Source of the DNA: Treponema sp. | GTDB taxonomy: Bacteria; Spirochaetota; Spirochaetia; Treponematales; Treponemataceae | Direction: 5' to 3' | Assembly (NCBI GenBank): GCA_017449265.1 | Contig: JAFSJW010000039.1 | Location: 1-64,000 of the forward strand | Length of the DNA: 64,000 nucleotides | Shown: positions 1-7,682 of the stretch, one piece after another | Layout of the letters: each line of letters opens with the position of its first letter | Position numbering within the stretch: the stretch's first letter is position 1 | Notes under the pieces: generated by a model | The model's input: only the letters and a program-made list of their open reading frames with translations | What the model was told of the DNA's origin: nothing | Database searches by the model: none | Translations under genes and position numbers: made by a program

Positions 1-538
1 AATGAATGCTTTTGTTGCAATGAGGCATTTTTTACAAAACAATGTGCTTCTTTTTGATGAGATTATTTCGATAAAAAAGCATCAAATTGATTCTGACAAA
101 CGCATCGACGAGCTTTTCAGCCTCATGGACAAGTACAAAATAGAAGAAAAGCAGGGCATTTTCTTTCAGGGGCAGATTTTCGATGCTTATGCAAAGTTCG
201 AGTCTTTCTTGTCTCAGGCTAAAAGCGAAATAATCTTGATTGACGGCTATGTGGATTTTTCGGTGCTGGAGCGACTCTCAAAAAAGCAGAACGGCGTGAA
301 CGTGACGATTTACACCGACCCGAAAACAAAACTCACAGCGCAGGACGTGCAGAAATTCAATGCACAATATCCGGCATTGACTGTGAATCATACAACGAAA
401 ATGCACGACCGCTTCCTGATAATCGATAAAAAGCTTGTATACCACATCGGCGCGTCGCTCAAGGATTTGGGAAAGAAGTGCTTTGCGTTCGAGATTTTGG
501 ATTCCGCGCTGATTAGTGCGATTTTGCAAAATGTTTGA
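1..538 (+). CDS. ORF6N-domain protein, C-terminal part (cut by window edge)
   Basis: The reading frame is open at the left edge, so the 178 residues seen are the C-terminal part of a longer protein. The visible start (MNAFVAMRHFL) matches the helix that follows the ORF6N DNA-binding domain in KilA-N/ORF6N phage-type regulators. The rest (QGQIFDAYAKFESFL, SEIILIDGYVD, MHDRFLIIDKK, YHIGASLKDLGKK) is the conserved C-terminal domain of the same proteins. That domain resembles a phospholipase D/NERD-like fold, with an HDRFLI motif near residue 134. The role is unknown; these proteins often sit beside defence genes, and hsdS remnants follow here. The family call is by recognition; the N-terminal domain is outside the window. 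Confidence 0.75.
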   Translation, partial: MNAFVAMRHFLQNNVLLFDEIISIKKHQIDSDKRIDELFSLMDKYKIEEKQGIFFQGQIFDAYAKFESFLSQAKSEIILIDGYVDFSVLERLSKKQNGVNVTIYTDPKTKLTAQDVQKFNAQYPALTVNHTTKMHDRFLIIDKKLVYHIGASLKDLGKKCFAFEILDSALISAILQNV

Positions 539-697
539 GAGCGGAAAACCGTCATTCTAAGATTGTCTCAGAATCTCTTGTGGAAAATTGCCACACGGAT
601 TTGCTCACGCCTAACGGCGTTCACTAATTGAGAATTGATAATGGAGAAATGAGAGAATGAAAAAGAAACTGAAAGACAATATACAGGGAGCTGCGGA

Positions 698-1394
698 ATG
701 AAAAAATATAATGAAATTCTTTCTGATGTAACAAAAACTGCAGCTTGCTTTGCTTGATGAAGCTGTCAAATCCGAATTTGTCGAGATGTTTGGAGAGAAT
801 CCAGTTGAGAGTGGAAAATGGAAAGTTGAGAAGTTAGGGGATTGTGGAACTTTCAAAAATGGGATGAACTATTCTCCGAATGAAAATGGAGTAGATATAC
901 TTTGTCTAAATGTCAGCGATTTCAAAGATAATTACAAAATTCAAGATTGTAAAACTTTGTCATCGATTTCATTAAATGAAGAACCGTCGAGCGAATATTA
1001 TTTACAGACTGATGATATTGTATTTGTGCGCTCAAATGGGAATAAAAAACTTGTAGGTCGTTGTGTTGCGCTGTATCCGAATGATTGCAAAGTTCTTTTC
1101 AGCGGTTTTTGTATAAGGTTTCGGAAAAGCACTGACAATCTTAATACAGATTTTCTTTTACACTTTTTGAAAACCGACTTAACAAGGGAACAGCTAAAAG
1201 GAAAAGGTGCAAATATTCAAAATCTGAATCAGCAGATATTGTCCAATTTACAACTTCCCGTTCCTCCACTCTCACTTCAAAAACAATTCGCCGCTTTCGT
1301 CCAGCAAATCGACAAGGCAAAATCCCTGGCAAAACAGCAGATTGCGGATTTGCAGGAATTCTTGGACTCAAAAATGCAGGAGTATTTTGGATGA
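698..1394 (+). pseudogene. hsdS: Type I restriction specificity subunit (hsdS), internal deletion and frameshift
   Basis: A GGGAG site (686-690) precedes ATG 698, which opens MKKYNEILSDVTKT, a typical HsdS N-terminus, but this frame stops at 757. From about 732 a second frame continues as QKLQLALLDEAVKSEFVEMFG, the central conserved region of HsdS. One complete target-recognition domain (about 775-1270) and the C-terminal coiled coil ending SKMQEYFG follow. The first recognition domain is therefore missing and the join is out of frame. A 214-residue product could still be made from TTG 750, giving a half-size HsdS with one recognition domain. No intact hsdM or hsdR lies nearby; an hsdM remnant is at 22689. 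The deletion is read from the sequence; residual function is unknown. Confidence 0.75.
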
Positions 1395-1440
1395 TATTTT
1401 TGTATGGTTATGGTATAATTTATATTGAGGAGGTTTGCTT

Positions 1441-1695
1441 ATGCCTTTAGCAGTTTTACAGCAGAAATTGAGTTCTTTTCCCGAAGAATATTTTGACGAA
1501 ATAAATGCATTTTTTGATTTGCTATCTTATAAGGTTGCTGCTCTTTCTTCTAAAAATCAGGCACAGAAAACACAAGCACAAAAAGTCGATGAAGTCAATT
1601 CTGTTCTTGCAAAAATCCCTCTTTCAGAGCAAACGCTTTATTGTGACGCAGGCTTAGAGAGTGTTCGGGAGGCTTTAAAAAATGACACGTGGTGA
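1441..1695 (+). CDS. Probable antitoxin of a MazEF-like pair
   Basis: 84 residues starting at ATG 1441, chosen because GAGGAGG (1427-1433) is placed seven bases upstream; a TTG six bases earlier is too close to the site. The protein begins MPLAVLQQKLSSFPEEYFDEI, an N-terminus seen in DUF2281-like antitoxins paired with MazF/PemK toxins. The middle is rich in Lys, Gln and Ala and looks disordered, as expected for a toxin-neutralising tail. It overlaps the toxin gene by 14 bases, so the two are translationally coupled. A TATAAT at 1414-1419 could be its promoter, which would leave almost no leader. The function is inferred mainly from the partner gene. Confidence 0.6.
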   Translation: MPLAVLQQKLSSFPEEYFDEINAFFDLLSYKVAALSSKNQAQKTQAQKVDEVNSVLAKIPLSEQTLYCDAGLESVREALKNDTW

Positions 1696-2017
1696 AATAT
1701 GGTGGGTCGATTTTGGCGCTCCGTTCGGCAGTGAAGTCGGTTTTCGTCGTCCTGTGATTGTTTTGCAAAACAACATTTTGAACGAAAGCAATCTTCGTAC
1801 TGTTGTTGTTTTGCCGTTGACAACAAACATTTTGTATGCAGATTTGCCGAATAATGTTTTGCTTGAGAAAAGCGTTACAAAGCTGCCGAAAGACTGCGTT
1901 ACACAGCCACATTTGATTGTTCACATTGATAAAAGGCGATTTGTTGAAAAAGTCTCAAAACTCATCTCTTCAGATATTGATAAAATTCTTGAAGGCGTAA
2001 TTGCAACACTAAAATAG
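1682..2017 (+). CDS. MazF/PemK-family endoribonuclease toxin
   Basis: 111 residues with the MazF fold signature: RGEIWWVDFG at residues 3-12, FRRPVIVLQNN at 22-32 and TVVVLPLTT at 41-49. In this family the Arg of the RRP segment and the Thr/Ser of the LPLT segment form the RNase site that cuts mRNA at short sequences. The length is normal. It overlaps the upstream antitoxin gene, the usual antitoxin-first order. The pair sits exactly between two copies of the hsdS 3' end (ending at 1394 and 2158), so it was probably inserted into, or carried with, a duplicated hsdS locus. The target sequence cannot be told from the protein. Confidence 0.85.
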   Translation: MTRGEIWWVDFGAPFGSEVGFRRPVIVLQNNILNESNLRTVVVLPLTTNILYADLPNNVLLEKSVTKLPKDCVTQPHLIVHIDKRRFVEKVSKLISSDIDKILEGVIATLK

Positions 2018-2032
2018 TTTTTGCGAAAAGCA

Positions 2033-2158
2033 TTTTCTTTGCAAAACCAATTCGCATCCTTCGTCCAGCAAATCGACAAATCGAAATTTGTTGTGAAACA
2101 ACAGATTGCAGACTTGCAGGACCTCTTGGATTCAAAAATGCAGGAGTATTTTTCATAG
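2033..2158 (+). pseudogene. Second hsdS 3' end remnant
   Basis: Without a start codon, this frame reads FSLQNQFASFVQQIDKSKF followed by an ADLQDLLDSKMQEYFS-type end and TAG. That is the C-terminal coiled coil of a type I specificity subunit. It matches the last 41 residues of the hsdS remnant ending at 1394 with about ten differences, so it is a diverged duplicate, not a recent copy. Everything upstream of the coiled coil is replaced by the MazEF-like pair. It is too short to act alone. Confidence 0.75.
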
Positions 2159-2282
2159 GCGCAGCAAAATTGGCAAGCACGCCTGCGTGCGACGAATATT
2201 TTTATAACATCCGCCGCGCAGAAATCCTCCAGAAAAACTTTCAACTTATTAAATAATCTTAACCAATTAGCGAAAAAATTGT

Positions 2283-2311
2283 TTGTCAGGTATAAAGATT
2301 TATGCTAGACT
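2283..2311 (+). promoter_or_regulatory. Candidate sigma-70 promoter for the Ser/Gly-repeat protein
   Basis: TTGTCA (2283-2288), a 17-base spacer and TAGACT (2306-2311) preceded by TG at the extended -10 position. A short inverted repeat CTAGA/TCTAG overlaps the -10 box and transcription start. The gene starts at 2360 after a GGGAGG ribosome site. Match by eye only. Confidence 0.4.
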
Positions 2312-2359
2312 TTTATATCTAGTATTATGTAAACCTGTGATTATGACCGGGAGGTCAAA

Positions 2360-3898
2360 ATGAAACGTTTTCTGATTGTTACGATTTTTTTGCTTGTCCT
2401 GCACGGAGCTTTCGCTCAGACAAATTCATTCGGGCAGATGTATGACCCTTTGGCAGTCGTAAAGACGATAAAAAACGGAAAGAAAATGAGCGGCTTTTAT
2501 GTGAAAGTCAATGTGGGGCTAAGGACGGCTCAGTTTTTTGTTGACAAGAAAATGGAAGTCCTCGTCGGAGAGTACAATCTTGGCGAGCAATACTGGGTTG
2601 CATGGAATCCCGGCTACCTGAATCCAACTTTGGTTGAAATGAAGGCGTTTTATAAGAAGATAAATCTGAGTAAGACGATTCTCTGCCGCACAATGGACGG
2701 AACACTTATCGGAGTCCTTTCTATGGGCGAGATTAGCAGAGTAAGCGGAATGAAGACCGATGACGGCTCTTCTGGCTCTCTTCATATCCGCAATGACATT
2801 ACTGCGACTGCGCGGTATGTTGCGCCTAATGTTGCTTCAACATACGGTTCCGATGATGAGGATGTGATGATTACTGGTACAGCAAGGGAAACGCTTTCTG
2901 CCAACACAATACTGAGCTTTACGGGCAATGTTGTTCCTCCGAGTCAGGGAGCTGGGGCTAATGCCACAGGCGGCGCGTCTGGCGCACCTCAGGGCGGTGG
3001 CACGCCTTCTGGCTCAAATTCTTCTCCGTCAGGCGGGGCTGTGGCAGGAGGCTCTTCTGGCTCATCGTCCTCTGGCTCTGGCAGTACGGGCAATACGACG
3101 AACAACACCAATGTTACGAACAATACGAATGTCATAAATAACACCACCGTGATTAATAACACGAATATTACGAACAACACTACCGTGACAAATAACACGA
3201 ATGTCACGAACAACACCACCGTGACGAACAATAATGGCAATTCGGCTAGCTCAGGCTCAGGGACGAACACAAGTTCAGGTTCTTCTTCCGGGACTGGGGC
3301 TGGTTCGGGTTCGGGAAGCTCTTCCGGCAATTCGGCTAGCTCAGGCTCCGGGACGAACACAAGTTCAGGTTCTTCTTCCGGGACTGGGGCTAGTTCAAGT
3401 TCAGGTTCGGGAAGCTCTTCCGGCAATTCGGCTAGCTCAGGCTCCGGGACGAACACAAGTTCAGGTTCTTCTTCCGGGACTGGGGCTAGTTCAAGTTCGG
3501 GTTCGGGAAGCTCTTCTGGCAATTCGGCTAGCTCAGGCTCCGGAACGAATACTAGTTCAGGATCTTCTTCCGGCTCGTCGGCTTCTTATAGTTCTGCCGA
3601 TGGTTCACTGTATTTTCTTGGGAAAAAAGGTGATAAATATTATTGTTCAGAAATAAGGTATGAGGGAGATGTTTCGGTTTATGTGTTCAATATACCAGCA
3701 TCTGACATCAATTCGTGCAAAACTTGTTTTGGAGGCGAATTCAAAACAGTTTCAATAAACGGGCAGAATCAGACTAACGGAGTGTCCATATACAAATTCA
3801 ACAGTACGGCGGGTTCGACCATCAGCCTTGACACAACGGATGCTTCGGGGGCTAGATGCCACAATCTTATCATCGTGAATAAAATCACGGGAAATTAA
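2360..3898 (+). CDS. Secreted protein with Asn/Thr and Ser/Gly repeat regions
   Basis: 512 residues. A signal peptide ending LLVLHGAFAQ covers residues 1-20. Residues 21-200 form a non-repetitive domain that I do not recognise. Residues 250-292 are built of short T-N-N-T units (TNVTNNTNV and variants). Residues 293-405 are Ser/Gly-rich 30-32-residue tandem repeats (NSASSGSGTNTSSGSSSGTG core). A 100-residue C-terminal domain contains three Cys (near EIRYEGDVS, SCKTCFGG and GARCHNL). The design, globular ends joined by a flexible spacer, suggests a surface or periplasmic protein, but no anchor is visible. GGGAGG precedes ATG 2360. Two leader-type hairpin arms begin six bases after the stop. Confidence 0.6.
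   Translation: MKRFLIVTIFLLVLHGAFAQTNSFGQMYDPLAVVKTIKNGKKMSGFYVKVNVGLRTAQFFVDKKMEVLVGEYNLGEQYWVAWNPGYLNPTLVEMKAFYKKINLSKTILCRTMDGTLIGVLSMGEISRVSGMKTDDGSSGSLHIRNDITATARYVAPNVASTYGSDDEDVMITGTARETLSANTILSFTGNVVPPSQGAGANATGGASGAPQGGGTPSGSNSSPSGGAVAGGSSGSSSSGSGSTGNTTNNTNVTNNTNVINNTTVINNTNITNNTTVTNNTNVTNNTTVTNNNGNSASSGSGTNTSSGSSSGTGAGSGSGSSSGNSASSGSGTNTSSGSSSGTGASSSSGSGSSSGNSASSGSGTNTSSGSSSGTGASSSSGSGSSSGNSASSGSGTNTSSGSSSGSSASYSSADGSLYFLGKKGDKYYCSEIRYEGDVSVYVFNIPASDINSCKTCFGGEFKTVSINGQNQTNGVSIYKFNSTAGSTISLDTTDASGARCHNLIIVNKITGN
3236..3577 (+). repeat. In-frame minisatellite coding the Ser/Gly repeats
   Basis: Tandem units begin with GGCAATTCGGCTAGC at 3236, 3326, 3422 and 3518, giving periods of 90, 96 and 96 bases; the fourth unit is partial. 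All periods are multiples of three, so copy-number change keeps the frame. The units are nearly identical, which points to recent expansion by slippage or recombination. Confidence 0.9.
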
Positions 3899-3904
3899 GT
3901 TTAA

Positions 3905-3990
3905 GTACAGGAGGCATGATAAAAAGTACGGTTTTGTATTTTTTATCATGCCTCCTGTACGACCGCTAACGCGGAGTTTTAAAAGGAGTC
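3905..3990 (+). repeat. Dispersed leader repeat, copy 1 (upstream of the lipoprotein)
   Basis: A hairpin with 21-base perfect arms (3905-3925 and 3940-3960, containing GGAGGCATGATAAAAA) is followed by GACCGCTAACGCGGAGTTTT and an AAAAGGAG ribosome site that serves ATG 3996. The same ordered parts recur at 7497, 27330, 43957, 59636 and 60981, each time just upstream of a gene and pointing into it. Confidence 0.8.
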
Positions 3991-3995
3991 GTTTT

Positions 3996-6077
3996 ATGAA
4001 AAAACTTCTGTTTCGGTTTGTTCTTCCGCTTACGCTTTTTTCAGTGTTGCTTGGCGGATGTTCGTCAGTATATCAGGCAACTAGCGAGCTTGAGTCTGGA
4101 GATGAGGTTGCTGCTATTGAAACTCTTGCCAAGGGACTCACAAAAAAGCCCGAGGACCAAAAATCCGCAGATTTGTTCGTAACGATTTATCCGAATGTCG
4201 TTGAGAGGCGCATTCCGTCAAGGACAATCAGCGATGTTCGGAAAATAATCACGACAAACAACGCGCAGGAGTTTGACACACTCAAATCAATGGTATCGAA
4301 ACTTTCTGACAGCTACTCGATTAACAATGTGTCCGCAATATCGTCAGTAATTACTGAGGGCGAACAAATTGTCAAGGCTCTTGATGACCTTGTGCGCATA
4401 CAAAAAGCTGTGTCTACGATGCCTGTCGTAATCGGAAACGCAAAGAAAGGAAATCTTTACCAGATTACGAAATACACGGATAATTTCGCAGGACAGTATC
4501 AGGTTGCGGCAAGGGGAATGGGAGAATTCTACTATAATCTTGGCGAAGCTTCTTTCGCAGGAAGGACTGTTGAGCGCAAAATTGAGATTCTTCGATATTA
4601 CAAGCGCGCGGGAGAGCTTGTTCCTGGAATCGGAAAAGTGTCGCAGCGATGCGCCCAGCTCTGCTATGACATCGGTACGAGCTTTGAGACAGGAACTACG
4701 CTTGAGAGCAAACTGAACGCGCTCTCATGGTTTACCGACGCTAACTACTATGTAAACGGATTTCTTGATGTAAAAACAAAAATCAGCAAGGCGAACTATG
4801 AAGTCGCAATGCTCAAAAAACCGTCTGCATCCACAATCGAAGACTGGAACGCAATCATCAAGTACCTTGAGAACGCAGGAACATATTCTGATGCCGCAAC
4901 TCAGCTGAAAGACTGCAACTATGAGATTGCGAAGCTCTACAAGGCAAAAGGCACTATATCTGACTTTGAGACTGCGGCCAAAATATTCTCCGGCTTGGGA
5001 GACTTCCGAAACGCAAAGAACGAATCTGATTTGTACTCATTCTACACAAAGCTCCGCTCTCTTCCTGGCGAGCATTCTTCCGCAAAAGTCTCTCTCAGGA
5101 AAGGCCCGGGAACGCCGCTTACGATAAATAAGGATATCCAGCAGCTCACAAACACGACGGCAAGGCTTACTGTAACAACAACTTCGTCTTATCTTGGGGC
5201 TTACACTACGAATGTGGAGAAAGTCGTTTATCCGGGCGCGATGATTGAGGGAGCTTCAATTGCGGAGCAGCGTTTCACTCAGTTCAAATCAGGAAAACGC
5301 AATGAGATTGAGGTGACAATATCATCTTCAAACGGAATCCTTGAGAAGGGCGTATTAAAGAACACTCTTGACGCAGATGAAACAATAAGGACGATTCGCT
5401 CAATAGCAAAAAGACAGGCGAACAACATAACGCCAACATACACTTATGAGTTCTATCCTGTGCAGTCCCTTGAGGATTTGCGCCAGACTACGGGCGTAGG
5501 AGCTGACCGCGAGAAGGCTTCCTATGCGATGGAGTCTTCCAGATGGTATCCGCAAAAGTCGTACACGCTCGTAAAAGTTACGCAGCGGTATTACACTGCG
5601 ACTATTCCATCTCCTTCTATGCCGATAGATTTCTTTTCTACGACCGGTGCTTCTGGAACTGCTCCGCAGGCATCTTCGCTCAAGGATGTTCAGCCTTACT
5701 ATGTTGCTTCCGTGGATTACGGTCGTGTCGGTTATTTTGTCGTAAGCTCAAAGCTTTCAACGAATGAAATCATGGCGGATATAATCGCATGCCGCCCGAA
5801 AGACAGAAACAATACTGGTGTTTCTGGAATGCGCGTGAATCCTCAGATAAGCGACAAGTGGATGGAGAACAACACTATCGTAAGCAACATAACTGTTTCT
5901 GAAAAAGTCTATGACATAAACGATATTGACGGAATGTACACATGGATTAAGACTGGAGCGGACATGGGAGTTGAGATTGACGACATTACGCCTATTTCTT
6001 TCACACTCAAGAATCTTCTTGATAACAGCTATGCGACGCTCGTTCAGACAACACGGTCGGACATAACACTGCCGTAA
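3996..6077 (+). CDS. Large lipoprotein of unknown function
   Basis: 693 residues from ATG 3996, chosen for the AAAAGGAG site and because MKKLLFRF starts a lipoprotein signal (LFSVLLGGC, lipobox LGGC, lipidated Cys near residue 22). The frame is open further upstream, but that would translate the leader repeat. After the signal, residues 25-370 are mostly helical with TPR-like segments (YYNLGEASFAGRTVERKIEIL, SKANYEVAMLKK, DFRNAKNES). The second half is more beta-rich. It is probably anchored facing the periplasm or the surface. I do not recognise a family; SH3- or TPR-type scaffolding is a guess. Confidence 0.6.
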   Translation: MKKLLFRFVLPLTLFSVLLGGCSSVYQATSELESGDEVAAIETLAKGLTKKPEDQKSADLFVTIYPNVVERRIPSRTISDVRKIITTNNAQEFDTLKSMVSKLSDSYSINNVSAISSVITEGEQIVKALDDLVRIQKAVSTMPVVIGNAKKGNLYQITKYTDNFAGQYQVAARGMGEFYYNLGEASFAGRTVERKIEILRYYKRAGELVPGIGKVSQRCAQLCYDIGTSFETGTTLESKLNALSWFTDANYYVNGFLDVKTKISKANYEVAMLKKPSASTIEDWNAIIKYLENAGTYSDAATQLKDCNYEIAKLYKAKGTISDFETAAKIFSGLGDFRNAKNESDLYSFYTKLRSLPGEHSSAKVSLRKGPGTPLTINKDIQQLTNTTARLTVTTTSSYLGAYTTNVEKVVYPGAMIEGASIAEQRFTQFKSGKRNEIEVTISSSNGILEKGVLKNTLDADETIRTIRSIAKRQANNITPTYTYEFYPVQSLEDLRQTTGVGADREKASYAMESSRWYPQKSYTLVKVTQRYYTATIPSPSMPIDFFSTTGASGTAPQASSLKDVQPYYVASVDYGRVGYFVVSSKLSTNEIMADIIACRPKDRNNTGVSGMRVNPQISDKWMENNTIVSNITVSEKVYDINDIDGMYTWIKTGADMGVEIDDITPISFTLKNLLDNSYATLVQTTRSDITLP

Positions 6078-6090
6078 TTTGCGTTTTAGA

Positions 6091-6215
6091 GCTGTCCAAT
6101 AAGTTCGGTAGTTGCGCTAAAGAGCTTGTGTACCCTTGTGGTACAAATGACCATTCAGACTATATATGGTGGTTTCGACAAGCTCAACCACCACACAAAC
6201 TTCTTTTTGGACAGC
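6091..6215. terminator. Large inverted repeat between convergent genes, likely bidirectional terminator
   Basis: Outer arms GCTGTCCAA (6091-6099) and TTGGACAGC (6207-6215) enclose an inner hairpin GGTGGTT...AACCACC around TTCGACAAGCTCA, a small inverted repeat seen between genes in many bacteria. On the plus strand CCCTTTTCTCTT follows. The lipoprotein gene ends at 6077 and the DUF3592 gene ends at 6225 from the other side. Confidence 0.5.
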
Positions 6216-6224
6216 CCTTTTCTC

Positions 6225-7481
6225 TTATTGCGTGGCTTTGCTCTTTTTGAGTATGCTGCGGAATAAGAGACCGCCGCATAGAAAAAGCAAGCCGCCGCCC
6301 AAAAGGACTAGGTAGAAAATAAGATACTCGTTGTTTAGGCGGCATATATACGGATCTTTCGGGTCAACATATACAGTAACCTCAATTTTATTGAAGAAAG
6401 AGGAAACCGTTACACGGCTTTTGTATTTTGTTCTGTTTAGGATATATTCTATGTCTGCGTAATATGTGCGGCGCGTTCCTCCGTGTGAGGAACTTGATGT
6501 GCTGTAAGTGCTTGATACGGCGGCCTCCGTCTTTACAAGCGATTTGAGCGAGATTCTGTCCCACGCAAGGAGTGACATCCCCGCAACAAGCATCAGGCTT
6601 CCGATTGCAATGTAAATGCGTGGCAGTAGGCTTGGGTGCGTTCCGTAAGTCTCCGTTTTAAGCACATTTCCTCTTGTGTCAAGCTCTGCGCTGCCTCCAA
6701 TCTCCACGGAAAAGCCGAGGCTTCTTTTCTTTATCATCACAATTCCCAAGACTATGAATGTAATTGCGAACAAAAATGAAAAGGCGAGCATTGCTATTAC
6801 TGAAATTGGGCTGTATTTTGTAGAGCTGATTCCGTTCGTTACTGTAGTTACATAGAAGAATGACTCATCGCCGCTTCTTGTAAGGATTATGAAAATCGGA
6901 ATTGCCGCAGAAAAAAGCCCGATAAGCAAGAACATGACTCCGACCCGTATTCCGCCTTTTTTCCGCGGTTTGCCGCTGCTAGGAAGATTATGTTTCTCCC
7001 TGTACGCTTCTTCCTCTTCGTAAAGTGCTTCTCTTTTTTCCATTATGTTGTGGAACATGAAGAATGCGCCGAATGCCGCTATGAAAGAGCCAAGTATCGT
7101 GAAAACCAGCCCTAAAGTGCGGCGGGAGTTGTCCCCCTCAACAAAATATTCTGTCGGATTCTCTGGGTTCAGATGAATCACAATCTCTTCACCTTCGGTG
7201 AATTTTGGCGGATTTGAAGAGAAAGAGCTTTGTTCCCTGTAGACGCGTCCGCCAAATTTGTATTCGAACACTGGTGCATAAGTCGTGCGTCTGTCGTGAT
7301 AAACCTCCACATTCTCAGCCACAACTCCTGATACGGTCTCGGTGCAGGTTTGTGAAAGCTTTTTCGCTGAGTTCAAAAAATATATTCCCAGCGAGATGAA
7401 AACAAGGATGATTGCCGAGAAAAGCAGGATAAGAACTGGAGCTTTGTGCCGAGTTATTTCTACACTTTTTCTGTAAATCAT
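6225..7481 (-). CDS. DUF3592-type membrane protein with two repeats
   Basis: 418 residues from the ATG at 7481 (MIYRKSVEITRHKAP); the alternative ATG 15 bases upstream lies inside the GGGAGAT ribosome site. There are about five membrane segments: one near residues 15-35, two near 125-150 and 185-205, and others near 230-260, 300-320 and 380-405. Two extracytoplasmic beta domains carry the DUF3592 pattern: FEYKFGGRVYREQSSF with VIHLNPENPTEYFVEG, then IEYILNRTKYKSRVTVS with VYVDPKDPYICRLN. This is a duplicated arrangement. DUF3592 proteins have no firm function. The gene is preceded by leader-repeat copy 2. Confidence 0.65.
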   Translation of the reverse strand: MIYRKSVEITRHKAPVLILLFSAIILVFISLGIYFLNSAKKLSQTCTETVSGVVAENVEVYHDRRTTYAPVFEYKFGGRVYREQSSFSSNPPKFTEGEEIVIHLNPENPTEYFVEGDNSRRTLGLVFTILGSFIAAFGAFFMFHNIMEKREALYEEEEAYREKHNLPSSGKPRKKGGIRVGVMFLLIGLFSAAIPIFIILTRSGDESFFYVTTVTNGISSTKYSPISVIAMLAFSFLFAITFIVLGIVMIKKRSLGFSVEIGGSAELDTRGNVLKTETYGTHPSLLPRIYIAIGSLMLVAGMSLLAWDRISLKSLVKTEAAVSSTYSTSSSSHGGTRRTYYADIEYILNRTKYKSRVTVSSFFNKIEVTVYVDPKDPYICRLNNEYLIFYLVLLGGGLLFLCGGLLFRSILKKSKATQ

Positions 7482-7496
7482 ATTGATATCTCCCAT

Positions 7497-7605
7497 AAAA
7501 ACTCCGCGTTAGCGGTCGTGCAGGAGGCACGAAAATGCAGTTTTGCCAACGGCAAAATCTGCCAATGATAAAAATTACATGGAGGTAATTTTTATCATGC
7601 CTCCT
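7497..7605 (-). repeat. Dispersed leader repeat, copy 2 (upstream of the DUF3592 gene)
   Basis: On the minus strand the parts run in order: GGAGGCATGATAAAAATTAC hairpin arm and partner, a CAGATTTTGCC/GGCAAAACTG hairpin, a CGTGC/GCACG pair and CCGCTAACGCGGAGTTTT, then the ribosome site. This is the full-length form, nearly identical to the copies at 43957 and 60981. Confidence 0.8.
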
Positions 7606-7682
7606 TAAATCTTAAATTAATTATAAATAGATTATATCAGATATAGCATAATAGGCAAAAAAAATTTACATTTTATTTTATT

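Noticed and set aside
2989..3522. Minus-strand frame rich in Pro-Glu-Leu repeats
   Set aside because: It is the antisense of the Ser/Gly repeat coding region, where repeats keep every frame open. It has no start signals or domain.
3236..3577. Regular repeats considered as a CRISPR array
   Set aside because: The units are 90-96 bases without unique spacers, are in frame and code for Ser/Gly repeats; no cas genes are near.
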